Shown here: positions 33,881-43,135 of the stretch, one piece after another
How positions within the stretch are numbered: the stretch's first letter is position 1
How the letters are laid out: the number at the start of each line of letters is the position of its first letter
Assembly: GCA_964019425.1 (NCBI GenBank)
Contig: OZ025800.1
Coordinates: 1,003,501-1,067,500, forward strand
Reading direction: 5' to 3'
From: Flectonema sp. DT1601
Lineage: Eukaryota; Euglenozoa; Diplonemea; Diplonemida; Diplonemidae
DNA length: 64,000 bases
Program-made: the position numbers and the translations under genes
Notes under the pieces: generated by a model
Told to the model about the DNA's origin: nothing
Seen by the model: only the letters and a program-made list of their open reading frames with translations
Database searches by the model: none

Positions 33881-34240
33881 TTACGAACGTAAGGTGAATG
33901 GTCCGAAGAACAATGTTTTTAATTTCAGCCCGAAACCAACTATTATTTGTTTGTTGTCCTACGATATATTTTTGTGTTCGATTGATTTTTTGATTGACCG
34001 ATAACCATTAATATTAATTAATAACAAACTTATATTTTAATTTGAAAAATGAAAATCCTCTGAAACTCTCTTCTTGGTTTAAATGTTTTGAGTATCGGTC
34101 TTTCTGTAGTCAGACCTAATCTCAGTTACATAGTAATCCAAGCCCCTCACCTCAGGTGTTCAGAATAGAGGTAAGAGGTATATGGATTACTCTCGAAACC
34201 TATAGTTACTTTAATATGCTAAGTTGCGCATCACCCTTAG

Positions 34241-34324
34241 TCACTGTATTTAAAACTAATGTTAAATTATCTTTATGTTTTTATGATACAACACAGTTGT
34301 AATTTTTACAAAATCGAACATACA
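34241..34324 (+). mobile_element. R1 short dispersed element, copy c (subtype B)
   Basis: Similar to 31511-31607, running from TCACTGTATTTAAAAC to CGAACATACAT and followed by CCCCT. No clear direct repeat on the left side was found. Confidence 0.6.
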
Positions 34325-34364
34325 TCCCCTCACCTCAGGTGTTACACCTCTCAGGCTATTTTGC

Positions 34365-34440
34365 TAACTAATGTTAAATTATCGTTATGTTGTTTATGTT
34401 ACAATACATTTGTATTTTACCTACAAACTCGAACAGTTAA
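34365..34440 (+). mobile_element. R1 short dispersed element, copy d (subtype A, 5' shortened)
   Basis: It starts at TAACTAATGTTAAATTATCG and ends GAACAGTTAA. It is flanked on both sides by copies of the ~38-bp hairpin sequence R2 (34326-34364 and 34442-34481), either a long target duplication or a local duplication. Confidence 0.65.
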
Positions 34441-34441
34441 T

Positions 34442-34481
34442 CCCCTTAGGTGTCTCACACCTCTCAGGGCTATTTTGCCCC
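34442..34481. repeat. Hairpin repeat R2
   Basis: About 40 bases: a C-run, AGGTGT, ACACCT, CTCAGGG, then GATTTTGCCCCCC or a close variant. It forms an imperfect palindrome. Other copies lie at 31608-31648, 34326-34364 and 37422-37460, each touching an R1 element. Confidence 0.6.
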
Positions 34482-34621
34482 CCATTAAGAATGTGGAATT
34501 TTTTTTTTTTACTTTTAATTAATTACAACCAACTCAGTCATTTTTAATCCCCCGAAATAGGATTTCACTGTAGATGTGCATCTGAAATGCTGAAAGTCTG
34601 TCGAATATTATAATTATTAAT

Positions 34622-34820
34622 CCTTATCTCCCACAACAGGACTGTCAGCACCGATGTCGGGGTTGCATGATACACGCGAGATGACATTGTTATTGAATTC
34701 CATCCCCTGTTGTTGGACACTATAATTCCAATAATCAGTTTGCTCAACTCCAATTGACAGGTCGTCAAACATTCCATCAACTTCACAATTGGAATCGCAA
34801 ACACAACAAACGAAAGTAAA
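34622..34820 (-). pseudogene. Fragment C of the surface-protein gene 5' region, partly inverted
   Basis: 34622-34667 matches the surface-gene leader and start codon on the + strand. The next part, 34690-34820, is the same fragment seen in B but reversed: on the - strand it reads as the GMFDDLSIGVEQ coding segment. The inversion breakpoints lie near 34670 and 34825, just before ParB-like gene C. No long open frame remains. Confidence 0.82.
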
Positions 34821-34848
34821 TTTTTTTTAAGTTTATCATACATAAATA

Positions 34849-35553
34849 ATGAAAACAAGATCTCCTCTGAAAAACTCAATTGAGAATGCGACTCAAAAGA
34901 TTCGTGTTAAGGAAGTAACAGAATCCACACCAACTGATGTTGTTGAGGTTCCCGTTAATGAGTTGAAGTTCACACATTCTGATATCGACTCGAGAATGGC
35001 TTTCAAAGATGGAACGTCCCTGTACATGACGTTAGATCACTTGGAGAGACGTAAAATATCACCCAGAAACCTTCCACCTTTAGATATTTGTTTACATGAG
35101 GGGAAATACTACTCAATAAGTAATCGTAGGCTTAAAGTTTTGATATGGTACGCTTCAACACAAGAAGACAAAAATGTAATGGCACCCTGCATTGTAAGGA
35201 CGAAGAAATGGAGAAACAACAAGTTTCAAAAAGCTCTGACGTCTAAGTGTGGAGGTGAAGGGATAAGACCGAAGCAGTCAAAGGGCTTTAAGAACCATGC
35301 GACTCACAATGGTACGGAACTGTTTTCAGGTGAGGACCAGATTGCAATAAATATGAACACCGAAGAGTCGTCTGATGATGGTGATGATGAAAAGGAACAT
35401 CTTAATAACGAATCGGTGTGTGAGTCATTGCGTTCGATGATCGATAGTTTTTGTAAAAAACTTCTTCACATTCTTCACATTTCTTGCTTCTTGTTTCTGG
35501 TCTTGTGTGTGTTTTATTTGTATTTCGTCCGTCCTCGAGGATGTAATACCTGA
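34849..35553 (+). CDS. ParB/sulfiredoxin-like fold protein C, tail-anchored (234 aa)
   Basis: Third paralogue, with the same core (FTHSDIDSRMAF, NLPPLDICLHEG, SISNRRLKVLIWY, KNVMAPCIVRTKKW). It has the shortest acidic tract (DDGDDEKE) and a C-terminal hydrophobic helix followed by RPRGCNT. Upstream, the fragment inversion replaced the T-run/CAG leader found before A and B; the sequence just before the ATG is TTTTTTTTAAGTTTATC, so the acceptor here is AAG, if one is used. The gene is otherwise intact. Membrane anchoring by the tail is inferred from hydrophobicity only. Confidence 0.7.
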   Translation: MKTRSPLKNSIENATQKIRVKEVTESTPTDVVEVPVNELKFTHSDIDSRMAFKDGTSLYMTLDHLERRKISPRNLPPLDICLHEGKYYSISNRRLKVLIWYASTQEDKNVMAPCIVRTKKWRNNKFQKALTSKCGGEGIRPKQSKGFKNHATHNGTELFSGEDQIAINMNTEESSDDGDDEKEHLNNESVCESLRSMIDSFCKKLLHILHISCFLFLVLCVFYLYFVRPRGCNT

Positions 35554-35918
35554 AACTAATTGTCTCATCTGAGCCTCCGTTTGATACTGACTGGTATAAC
35601 TATTTGTGTTCCCCAATTTGGTGATTCTTTTTTTGAAACTTTCGGTGAGCCAATTACGATATCAATGCTAAGCCAAATTAGGGGTGAATGGTTCTGCATG
35701 TTTTATATTCATTCTTTGATATCACACATTCATTGATATTATAGGGCTGTATTAAGTGATGGAAGAATCAACGTGAGTAGGACGGGTCTGATCTCGCGGT
35801 ATCCTTACCTTCTTCGCTGAAGAGGGATACGGTCTGAAGAAATACTTACAGCAATTACTAACTGTCGGTTTTTTTTGAAATAGATCTGTTGGTAAATCTA
35901 AATTATCAAAAAAACTGG

Positions 35919-36052
35919 AATGAAGTCCCCGCAAGAAATTATGGAATCCATAGTTTTGTTTTTATATAACTTTTCTTTTTTGTGTATTGATTTAGTGTAC
36001 TATTTTAAAGGGTCCGGCGCGGTTATGACCTTAAACTGACTGTCATCTTAGC
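35919..36052 (+). pseudogene. Relic of a ParB-like gene 3' end
   Basis: Nearly identical to 30481-30612, which in gene A covers the last codons and 3' flank. Here it follows gene C by about 365 bp with no body attached, so it is probably the remnant of another deleted or recombined copy. Confidence 0.65.
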
Positions 36053-36302
36053 TGATCCTTTTGTTTTATTTTTTCCACCTTCCCCCAGATCAGAGTGTTA
36101 GCCTGTATTAACATTTTAGTCCCTGTGTCATGAGTTTTTTAATTTTATTATTGAGTTCTGATACAGAGATTTATATTCGTATGAACCTTATCAAACAGTC
36201 TTTCCCCCAGATCATTTCTCTTTTATTTTCTTTAGTTGTTAACAACCTGTTGGGTGGGAGCTGGGAGTCGATCACTTCTAGCCGAAGCTAACATCACTTC
36301 TA

Positions 36303-36404
36303 ACGAAGTTATGAAACTACAATCTTCGCGATTGGGTCCTTACTGATGCGGGCTACCCAGACCCCTCGTAGTCATCAGTTTGTATTTTGCTAACTAACTA
36401 CTTT
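36303..36404 (+). repeat. Dispersed hairpin repeat R3, copy 3
   Basis: Almost identical to 2781-2880 over about 95 bases although 33 kb away, including both stem arms and the CTAACTAACTA end. Confidence 0.68.
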
Positions 36405-36689
36405 GCGTTAAGAAAGTGCAGAAATGAATTCTTTTTTCTTTCACCAATCTCCATTTTTTATTCTCACTTTTCGAGACTAAAATTAATGATATTAACTACT
36501 TTACGTTCCTCGCTGAAGAAGGCTGGGTAATGAAGACGTGGCTGGGGAATGGTTCGAAGAAAGACTTTTTAATTTTAGTCCGAAACCATTATTTGTTTGT
36601 TGTCCTACGATTTTTTTCATTTGATTGAAATTTTGTTGTTTTTTAATTAACTGATAACAATTAATACTATCTCTGGTTACTACCATGTG

Positions 36690-37030
36690 GGGCTCGCTTA
36701 GCGTCTACCAGTGGCTCTGGCCTTGTGCGACATTTTTATGCGCAGGATAGCTGGAACCATAAAAGGAGTTACGCCAGGTAAAGCGAATGATTGGAGGCAT
36801 TGGGGATATCGTTTCCTCGACCTATTCTCAAACTTTAAATGGGCGTGAACGCGGGGTTGCTCAATTGAACCCCGGTGCACCCAGGTGCCGAGAGAAGCGT
36901 CTTCGTACATCTGGCCCACAAGACTCAGACACATCTGTTGAATCTGAGCATGAGTGGAAACCTTTTAATTTTATTATTATTCCCCCCCATAAACAAACTC
37001 AGCACCACTCATTAATTAGTTGGTGTCCCA
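36690..37030 (+). repeat. Segmental duplication, partner 31268-31470
   Basis: Longer version of the block at 31268-31470, with about 130 extra bases in the middle (36735-36868). The shared part again contains the coding-like stretch CREKRLRTSGPQ. Confidence 0.68.
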
Positions 37031-37333
37031 CGTCCACTTATATTTATGTGGAGGACTCAGACCTAATCTCGATTACATGTTAACTCTGCCAAATCTCCCT
37101 CAGGTACGGCAGAGTGTGGGTGAAACCTACCCTCTGCCGTATTACATTATACCCTGGTTTTGGTTTCCCGGGGTTCACGATTAATTCATAATTGAATAAC
37201 TCGATTCCGTACTGCACTGAATGACAACATGGAAAAAGAGATGTGCATGCAGCTAAGTTAGAAATATTTATTATAATGTAAAGTATTTATGTTAATCGCG
37301 GAGTGTATACCTACACTAACATTACCTTTAGTC

Positions 37334-37421
37334 AACTGTATCTCAGAACTAATGTTAAATTATCGTTATGTTGTTTATGTTACAATACATTTGTATTTTG
37401 CGTACAAAATCAAATAGTTAA
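37334..37421 (+). mobile_element. R1 short dispersed element, copy e (subtype A)
   Basis: It runs from AACTGTATCTCAGAAC to CAAATAGTTAA and is followed directly by a C-run and R2. No matching direct repeat was found on the left. Confidence 0.65.
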
Positions 37422-37782
37422 CCCCCAGGTGTCACACCTCTCAGGGCGATTTTGCCCCCCATTAAGAATGTGGAAAAAATCTTTACCTTTAATTAATTAC
37501 AACCAACTCAGTCATTTTTAATCCCCCAAAATAGGATTTCACCGTAGATGTGCAGTATCTGAAATGCTGGAAGTGTGTCGGAGTAGGAGTGCAATCTTGT
37601 TTACTACTGAGTAGTGAATTTCTTTGCCTGAGTTGGTTAACAACGAGGAGCTTTTTGTGGACTTGTGACAGTCACTTGGTGTGTCGAATAAATCAAGTCA
37701 GACGCAACCATCTAAAAAATGTTATTTAGTTATTTTTGTAAATATTAATCCTTATCTCCCGACAACAGGACCGTCAGCACCG

Positions 37783-40179
37783 ATGTCGGGGTTGCTTTTG
37801 CTTTCGGTTGCTATGCTTGCAGTTCCTTCAGTGGAGAATTCATTGCGCCGGCAAAGTCACAACTGCGTAGTTGGTGGAATGTTTGACGACCTGTCAATTG
37901 GAGTTGAGCAAACTGATTATTGGAATTATAGTGTCCAACAACAAGGGATAGAATTCAATAACAATCGAGAAGACGTGGCTCTCTATAATCAAATTCATGG
38001 TTCTAGTGATAAGATGACGGGTGTTACTTTTGACGTTTATCTCACAAATGGATATCTCGAACACCGATTCTACAGCTCTGCGACACTTATTCTTACAATA
38101 CGTATAAGTGAAAGTATGGTATCGGTCAAGAATATCTTAGGTACCTTCGAAAGAAATCGTATTAGGAGTAGTTCAGGTTGGACCACTATTTCGTATCAAT
38201 TGGTTGCTGATCCTACGCAATCAGATATTCAAAGTGGGGTTTCAAATTGGAATATAATATTGTTTATGAATGGGATTGCCGAAGTACTAAAAACAGATGT
38301 TGCTTCTCATATTTTTAATAGGATTACATCAACTGAAGTGATTGGGGTGGGAGCTGATATCGTTCTCCGCAATAGGTGGTTTTCTTGCTTGGAAATCTAT
38401 CCTATATATATCACCAGTATAGATGATTCGGGAACCCTCTTGAAAATGGAAACTTTTTGGACCTTACCAAGAACATTTCCTACAACTACTTTGAGTATTT
38501 ATTTATCAAAAGATAAATATTGTTTTTGTACAACCGAATACCGATGTGATTATCCTTCGGAAGTAGTTCTCAAAGTTACGGATCAGTACACTTCCGGTAA
38601 GTTGTCTTTTACTACTGAATACAGTGGCGCAACGTATTATATTTGTGCTGAAGGGTTTTCAATAGGAAATAGTCACGAGAGAAGGGATGTGGTAGATAGA
38701 ACCGTGCCGTCCAATGACGTTTGTCCTACGGTAGCTACCGGACTCGTAGTTGAATCCACTGGCACACAAATAACTTTGTCAGCAAAAAATTTGTTTTCCT
38801 GTTTCAAACAGGATCTTCTGTTTTATGGACAGTTCAAAATTATAAAGCAACAAACCTGTCCCGCACAAGAGTTAGACGTGAAATCAATAATTTGCTTTGC
38901 GCAATGTGAAGCTGCTGCAGGAATGTTCTCAGACTGTACAGGACCTATCCATCATGGGCATACCTGTAACAAAATATTAAGTGAGACAGTAGAGGGATGT
39001 CCAAGGGATTTTATTTGCCAAAACGGAGTGTTTCAGGTCACCAGCCCATGTCAAATATCAACTATCGCATCGGAGTGGAATAGTGAAAGTAGGGGAGCGG
39101 CTCTCAGTAATATCGGTGGACATACATACTCGATAACACCTCAGTCTTCCTACAGCTGTGTTCAGTCTATTCGTACTAAATCTGGTTATATGAGAGTGTC
39201 ATCTCATATTGCTATTATGGAGACCACAGCTTTGTCTATTGATGGGAATTGGGTTTGGTCGATTGAGTTTAATTGTAAACAAGGATGTTTGGCTCCAAAG
39301 GTAACTGGTGCCCATCCACTTCAAACTGTTACAGGGAACGGTCAAAGTCTTTACTGGGCTGCGATGGAGGGGTTTTATTGTGCACACTTAACGTCAACAT
39401 GTTCTGTTAATGGTCTTGATGTCACACCGAGCTGTTTAAGAACTTGTTTTATTCCAACGGAGTTACACATCATATTGAGATGTCCCAAAACAGTTCCAGT
39501 GGTTGGCACGTCTTGCATTTGGGAACCCGACTCACTTAGTAGTTGTGACATTGATAGTGCTATTGTTATTTGTACTGAGAATGGTTTCACAGCAAGACCT
39601 GCTTTCACATGTATTCACAAGAACTTAATCTCTGCTGCTACAAGTGTTTCAGCACCACAATACAAAGATGGTTTTTTTCGATACAGCATTTCTATCGATG
39701 GCGATGAAGATCTCATCGCTGATGGTGTAATAACACCTTTTGGTACCTTAAGTACATCATGGCTACGAGACCGTATAGTTACTGTTCTTTCAGGGGAGTA
39801 TATTGCTTGTAAGGTATTAGTGACTGATGTTTGCCCATCTTCTACAGTTTGTATTCCAGTTAATGGGGCACCATCGTTTTCAAGTAGTCGAAAGGTTTCG
39901 ACTCTTTCAACTTCTGGAAGTGTTGTATTTTCTATTTTCCCAGCGACGACTTCAACTGTAAGAGCTACTGACATAACTCATATCCTCACTTTGGTATTAA
40001 CTATTAATGATGTTGTTAGCGTATCACCTTCGGGTACTTTTCGATTTACTTCAGGTCTGTCCCTCTCTCAAGATACTACATTATCACTAACTCCATATCC
40101 ACAGTATTCTAGTGGTGGTACGTTGTATTATTCTGGTGTTGTGTTATCTTTTGTACTGATCTTTCTGGTATTTATGTAG
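37783..40179 (+). CDS. Large Cys-rich surface protein, signal peptide and GPI-type tail (798 aa)
   Basis: I do not recognise the family. I start at ATG 37783, which gives a good signal peptide (GLLLLSVAMLAVPSV). The open frame reaches back to a GTG at 37681, but the upstream residues lack secretory character. CAG acceptors lie at 37768 and 37777. Residues about 40-260 contain few Cys and have a WNIILFMNGIAEV pattern that weakly recalls LamG/concanavalin-like domains. Residues about 270-640 are Cys-rich with scattered pairs (CFCTTEYRC, CPRDFIC). The C-terminus is a hydrophobic stretch (GVVLSFVLIFLVFM) with nothing after it, typical of a GPI-attachment signal. Role at the cell surface is inferred. 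Its 5' end has been copied three times upstream of the ParB-like genes. Confidence 0.82.
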   Translation: MSGLLLLSVAMLAVPSVENSLRRQSHNCVVGGMFDDLSIGVEQTDYWNYSVQQQGIEFNNNREDVALYNQIHGSSDKMTGVTFDVYLTNGYLEHRFYSSATLILTIRISESMVSVKNILGTFERNRIRSSSGWTTISYQLVADPTQSDIQSGVSNWNIILFMNGIAEVLKTDVASHIFNRITSTEVIGVGADIVLRNRWFSCLEIYPIYITSIDDSGTLLKMETFWTLPRTFPTTTLSIYLSKDKYCFCTTEYRCDYPSEVVLKVTDQYTSGKLSFTTEYSGATYYICAEGFSIGNSHERRDVVDRTVPSNDVCPTVATGLVVESTGTQITLSAKNLFSCFKQDLLFYGQFKIIKQQTCPAQELDVKSIICFAQCEAAAGMFSDCTGPIHHGHTCNKILSETVEGCPRDFICQNGVFQVTSPCQISTIASEWNSESRGAALSNIGGHTYSITPQSSYSCVQSIRTKSGYMRVSSHIAIMETTALSIDGNWVWSIEFNCKQGCLAPKVTGAHPLQTVTGNGQSLYWAAMEGFYCAHLTSTCSVNGLDVTPSCLRTCFIPTELHIILRCPKTVPVVGTSCIWEPDSLSSCDIDSAIVICTENGFTARPAFTCIHKNLISAATSVSAPQYKDGFFRYSISIDGDEDLIADGVITPFGTLSTSWLRDRIVTVLSGEYIACKVLVTDVCPSSTVCIPVNGAPSFSSSRKVSTLSTSGSVVFSIFPATTSTVRATDITHILTLVLTINDVVSVSPSGTFRFTSGLSLSQDTTLSLTPYPQYSSGGTLYYSGVVLSFVLIFLVFM

Positions 40180-41130
40180 GTAATTCTGATAATGTTAGTA
40201 GCACCTGCGTTGCAATGTGATGTCGTTCTGTTTGTTTAAGTTAAGGCAATTTCTTTTCCTTTTTTTTTTTTTTTGCATTCTCTTGCAACCGGCAAGTACA
40301 ACAAAGATAAATTTTTTTTGTATGGTTGTTTCCGTTCACGAATGGAAGCAACTATCTCTGATAAACACTGATTTCTGAAAGTGTGTCAGAAGGAATTATG
40401 GTTTCCGTTGTCAACGATGCGCGAGAATAGAGAGCTCCTCCCGAAACAAATTGAAAAAAAAAAAAAAAAAACTTCCCGAGGCAGGTATTATTTTGTATTC
40501 TCCTGAACGGAGTCTGCGAAGGGGTCTCTCGGGACCTCTCGCGGGCTCGGAAGCCTTCTGTGTCAGGCCGCATGTCGTGTCTACAATGAAGTGTCAACTT
40601 GGAACTGTTACGAACAAGAGGAATCCAACTGGTTAATTAAACCACAGCATGTCGCTTCATCACAGCGGTGGCGAGTGGCATGTGACTTCTGCCCAATGCC
40701 CGTGTGCAAAAGATAAAAAGAACAATCATTTACGTATCTTGTTTGTGCCTTTATGAGTGACTCTATCTCTTTTGTTTTGCTTACAAAAAGATTCTTTTTC
40801 TTTCTCTCTTTTCCATCATGTTTTGGTACTTTTTCACCCCTTCTACCGGTTTGCGTTGTCAGTAAATCGGGTACTGAGTAATTCTTGACCCGCACTGTCT
40901 TCCTTTCGCTGTTGTTATGTTATTTTTGTTTTTTGTTTTGTTTTGTTAGTTAAAAAAAAAAAAATTCTGTCTTGCCTTCCTCTTCGGAAACAATTTTTAC
41001 GATTTTCTTAAAAGTGAATCCCGAATCAGTTATTTCCTTTCCCGCGCAGATTGCGGTCTGATCTTTGATAATTTTTGTATCAAATAATTAAAAAAAAAAA
41101 AAAAAAAATCAAACTTTGTTTTCAGTCCCC
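40180..41130. other. Intergenic region with GC-richer patch and R5 repeat
   Basis: A hairpin lies at 40325-40350 (GTTGTTTCC pairing with GGAAGCAAC with one G-U). A GC-richer patch is at 40480-40580 inside otherwise T-rich sequence, and repeat R5 is at 40626-40684. No convincing coding sequence. Confidence 0.5.
40626..40684 (+). repeat. Dispersed repeat R5, copy 1
   Basis: It matches 62159-62218: CAACTGGTT, TTAAACCA, then GCTTCATCACAGCGG and GGCGAGT. The CTGGTT/AAACCA part forms a palindrome, perfect in the second copy. Confidence 0.6.
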
Positions 41131-41157
41131 CCTCAGAATGTCATATCTCCGACTAGT

Positions 41158-41249
41158 CTGCATCTCAGAACTAATGTTAAATTATCGTTATGTTATTTAT
41201 GTTACAATACATTTTTATTTTACGTACAAACTCGAACAGTTAATCCCCT
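41158..41249 (+). mobile_element. R1 short dispersed element, copy f, inserted at the LRR gene start
   Basis: It runs from CTGCATCTCAGAAC to GAACAGTTAATCCCC. It is flanked by a 27-bp direct repeat with three mismatches, 41131-41157 and 41250-41276, each holding CCTCAGAATGTCATATCT with an ATG. The right copy supplies the start codon of the LRR gene. Confidence 0.75.
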
Positions 41250-41256
41250 CCTCAGA

Positions 41257-42968
41257 ATGTCATATCTTCGTCTTGTTGAGTCACCGAGAAACGATCCTGG
41301 AGGACAACGATGCTTACCATCTGCCAGCACGTTTACATCACAACGTCACAATAGAAGAATCTTAGCTGGAAATACATTGGTTTCCTCGGGGGTTGGATCA
41401 AAGCAAACTAATAAAACAAACCTAGACAAGCAACCAATTGAATTAAGAAAATGGTGGGAGACTGAATGGCTAATCGGAAATATATGTTCCTGGCTGGGTA
41501 TTCAGTTTGTGTTTTTAGGACAAGTAGAGAACGATGATCAATTATTGTATCACATTCAAAAGAATCCAAGGCTACCTTCACCTAGATTGGTGTGTAAATG
41601 TTGGGCTCAGATTAGTCGAAATACTAATATTATTGATTTACGACCTGTAAAATATCAACTCAACGACTTCATGTTACACAAAGCACTCCAAGTAATGAAC
41701 AATGCTGAACACTTAAATATGTCGGAGTGTCGAAAGGTGCGGTTTGAAACGATGACCTTTACTTCAGCAAATACAAAAAATATTCAAATCCTTCACATGG
41801 TTGGTTGTTGTCATCTTACTGATGATATTTTGTATCGAATAACTTTGGAATTATCGGGTCTTAAGGAGTTATTTGTTGCTTCCTGTACTAAGCTTGAAAA
41901 AGTTCCGATTCACATTCCTTCATGTGGTAGCGTATTAGAATCGCTCGATATTAGCGCTAATCAACTGATTACTGATGAGACGATAAACAGATTGATTCTT
42001 GATCATACCAACTTGAGAGAAATATACCTGTCGCAGATGGAGCAGGTATTCCATCCTAATATAGCGAGTGATCGGTTGGAACTTATTAATATCGATGGTT
42101 GTGAAAATCTCAGATTTCCATCAGTCAATAAAATAATTCAGAATTGTCCTAACTTGAGATACGTAACATTCGGTGAGAATGACAATATGTTAGAAGATAC
42201 GGTAAAACTGTTTTCACATCACCAGTGGATTACAGAATTGAATATATCAGGTATATACCAAGGTGACAACACAGTAAACACTGCACTAGAATCACTGCCA
42301 AACTTACTCATGCTCGACGTTTCTAATTCTGAATTTGTAAAAACACCCAAACTGAAGCATCCTTTGCTTAATATTCTTATTATAAATTTGTGTTGTGAAC
42401 TTCAGAGTTCATCATTTTTAAACATAAATGAAAATCTTCCGAAATTAAAACACTTATCAGCCAATAGATGTGAATCTTTAGTTCGTCCTAAAATCTTCCA
42501 CAGCAGTCTCGAATTGTTAGATTTTTCATCATGCATATGTCTTCTTAGTGACAATACTACTGAAACGTGGTGTGACTGTCCTCAACTTAAAAAACTATTT
42601 CTGGGGTGTAATGTCAACGTTACTGATGAAGCTATTAAAGTAATTGCTCCATATTTAGGTGAGGTTACTGATTTAAATATTTATCAGGCAACTAGTTTGG
42701 TTTCGCCTGATATTTCACAACTAACGTCACTTCAAAGAATAACAATTACAAACTGTTGGGGGATAACACAGCAGTGGTTAGATGAATTAGATATACCTAC
42801 ACTGAGGTATGTTTTTTTTTGAACTGTTTTAAAAATTTCTTGTTTTTTTTAAAAACAAACACAAAAACACAAAAACAACAACACAGAACAATATATTTAA
42901 ACGATGAACAAGTTGATTGCGATGAGCGTTACGAAGACGACGAAGGAGGTACTTACGGTGGTTGGTGA
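41257..42968 (+). CDS. F-box/LRR (AMN1-like) protein, two exons, 543 aa
   Basis: Cysteine-containing leucine-rich repeats (LRR-CC type) fill residues about 130-515, for example LKELFVASCTKLEK and LINIDGCENLRF. Before them, RLPSPRLVCKCWAQIS resembles the end of an F-box, so an SCF ubiquitin-ligase substrate adaptor is plausible. Exon 1 is 41257-42806 and exon 2 is 42887-42968. Without splicing the frame stops at 42822; with the 80-nt intron removed it continues TIYLNDEQVDCDERYEDDEG to a TGA at 42966-42968. I start at ATG 41257 because the frame further upstream (from 41116, a TTG) is only the R1 insertion. The CAG at 41255 sits two bases before the ATG, giving almost no leader if it is the acceptor. 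Confidence 0.82.
42807..42886 (+). other. cis-spliced intron of the LRR gene
   Basis: The donor GTATGTTT follows base 42806, and the acceptor ACAACACAG ends at 42886. The spliced Arg codon and the 26 following codons complete the protein. 80 nt, T-rich then A-rich. Confidence 0.75.
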
Positions 42969-43135
42969 CAACAACATCTGTTGAATGAATTGCTTGCTAT
43001 CTCAAGTGAGGACGTCAGATCACATTACGACTTTTACACCCACAGTTCTGTATTACCATACAGAGTGGTGTATGATTAGTTATGTATAAAAAAAAATAAT
43101 CAATAATTATTATTTTCATTGTCAGAATTACTGCA

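Larger units (their letters stand above)
33212..34480. other. Mosaic intergenic region between ParB-like genes B and C
   Basis: No gene is recognised. The 3' flank of gene B (33212-33318) is duplicated after gene C (35552-35690). Two AT-rich blocks alternate: one starting GGAACAGCAGAACAATGT (33328, 33791; also 31188) and one starting AAACTGCAGAAATGAAT (33410, 33697; relative at 36414). Two R1 copies follow at 34241-34324 and 34365-34440. Confidence 0.6.
35554..37782. other. Mosaic intergenic region before the surface-protein gene
   Basis: No gene is recognised. Contents in order: 3' flank shared with gene B (35552-35690), a relic of the gene A 3' end (35919-36052), R3 (36303-36404), AT-rich block Y (36414-36500), a segment shared with 31268-31470 (36690-37030), R1 copy e (37334-37421), R2 (37422-37460) and a promoter-like segment shared with the regions before genes B and C (37456-37560). 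37570-37745 is unique to this site in the window. Confidence 0.6.

Noticed and set aside
37681-37782. GTG start extending the surface protein by 34 residues
   Set aside because: The extension lacks signal-peptide character, crosses possible CAG acceptors, and lies in a unique leader; ATG 37783 gives a typical signal peptide.
41116-41256. N-terminal extension of the LRR protein from a TTG at 41116
   Set aside because: This stretch is the R1 insertion and its target duplication, present elsewhere as non-coding repeat; ATG 41257 follows the duplicated original start.
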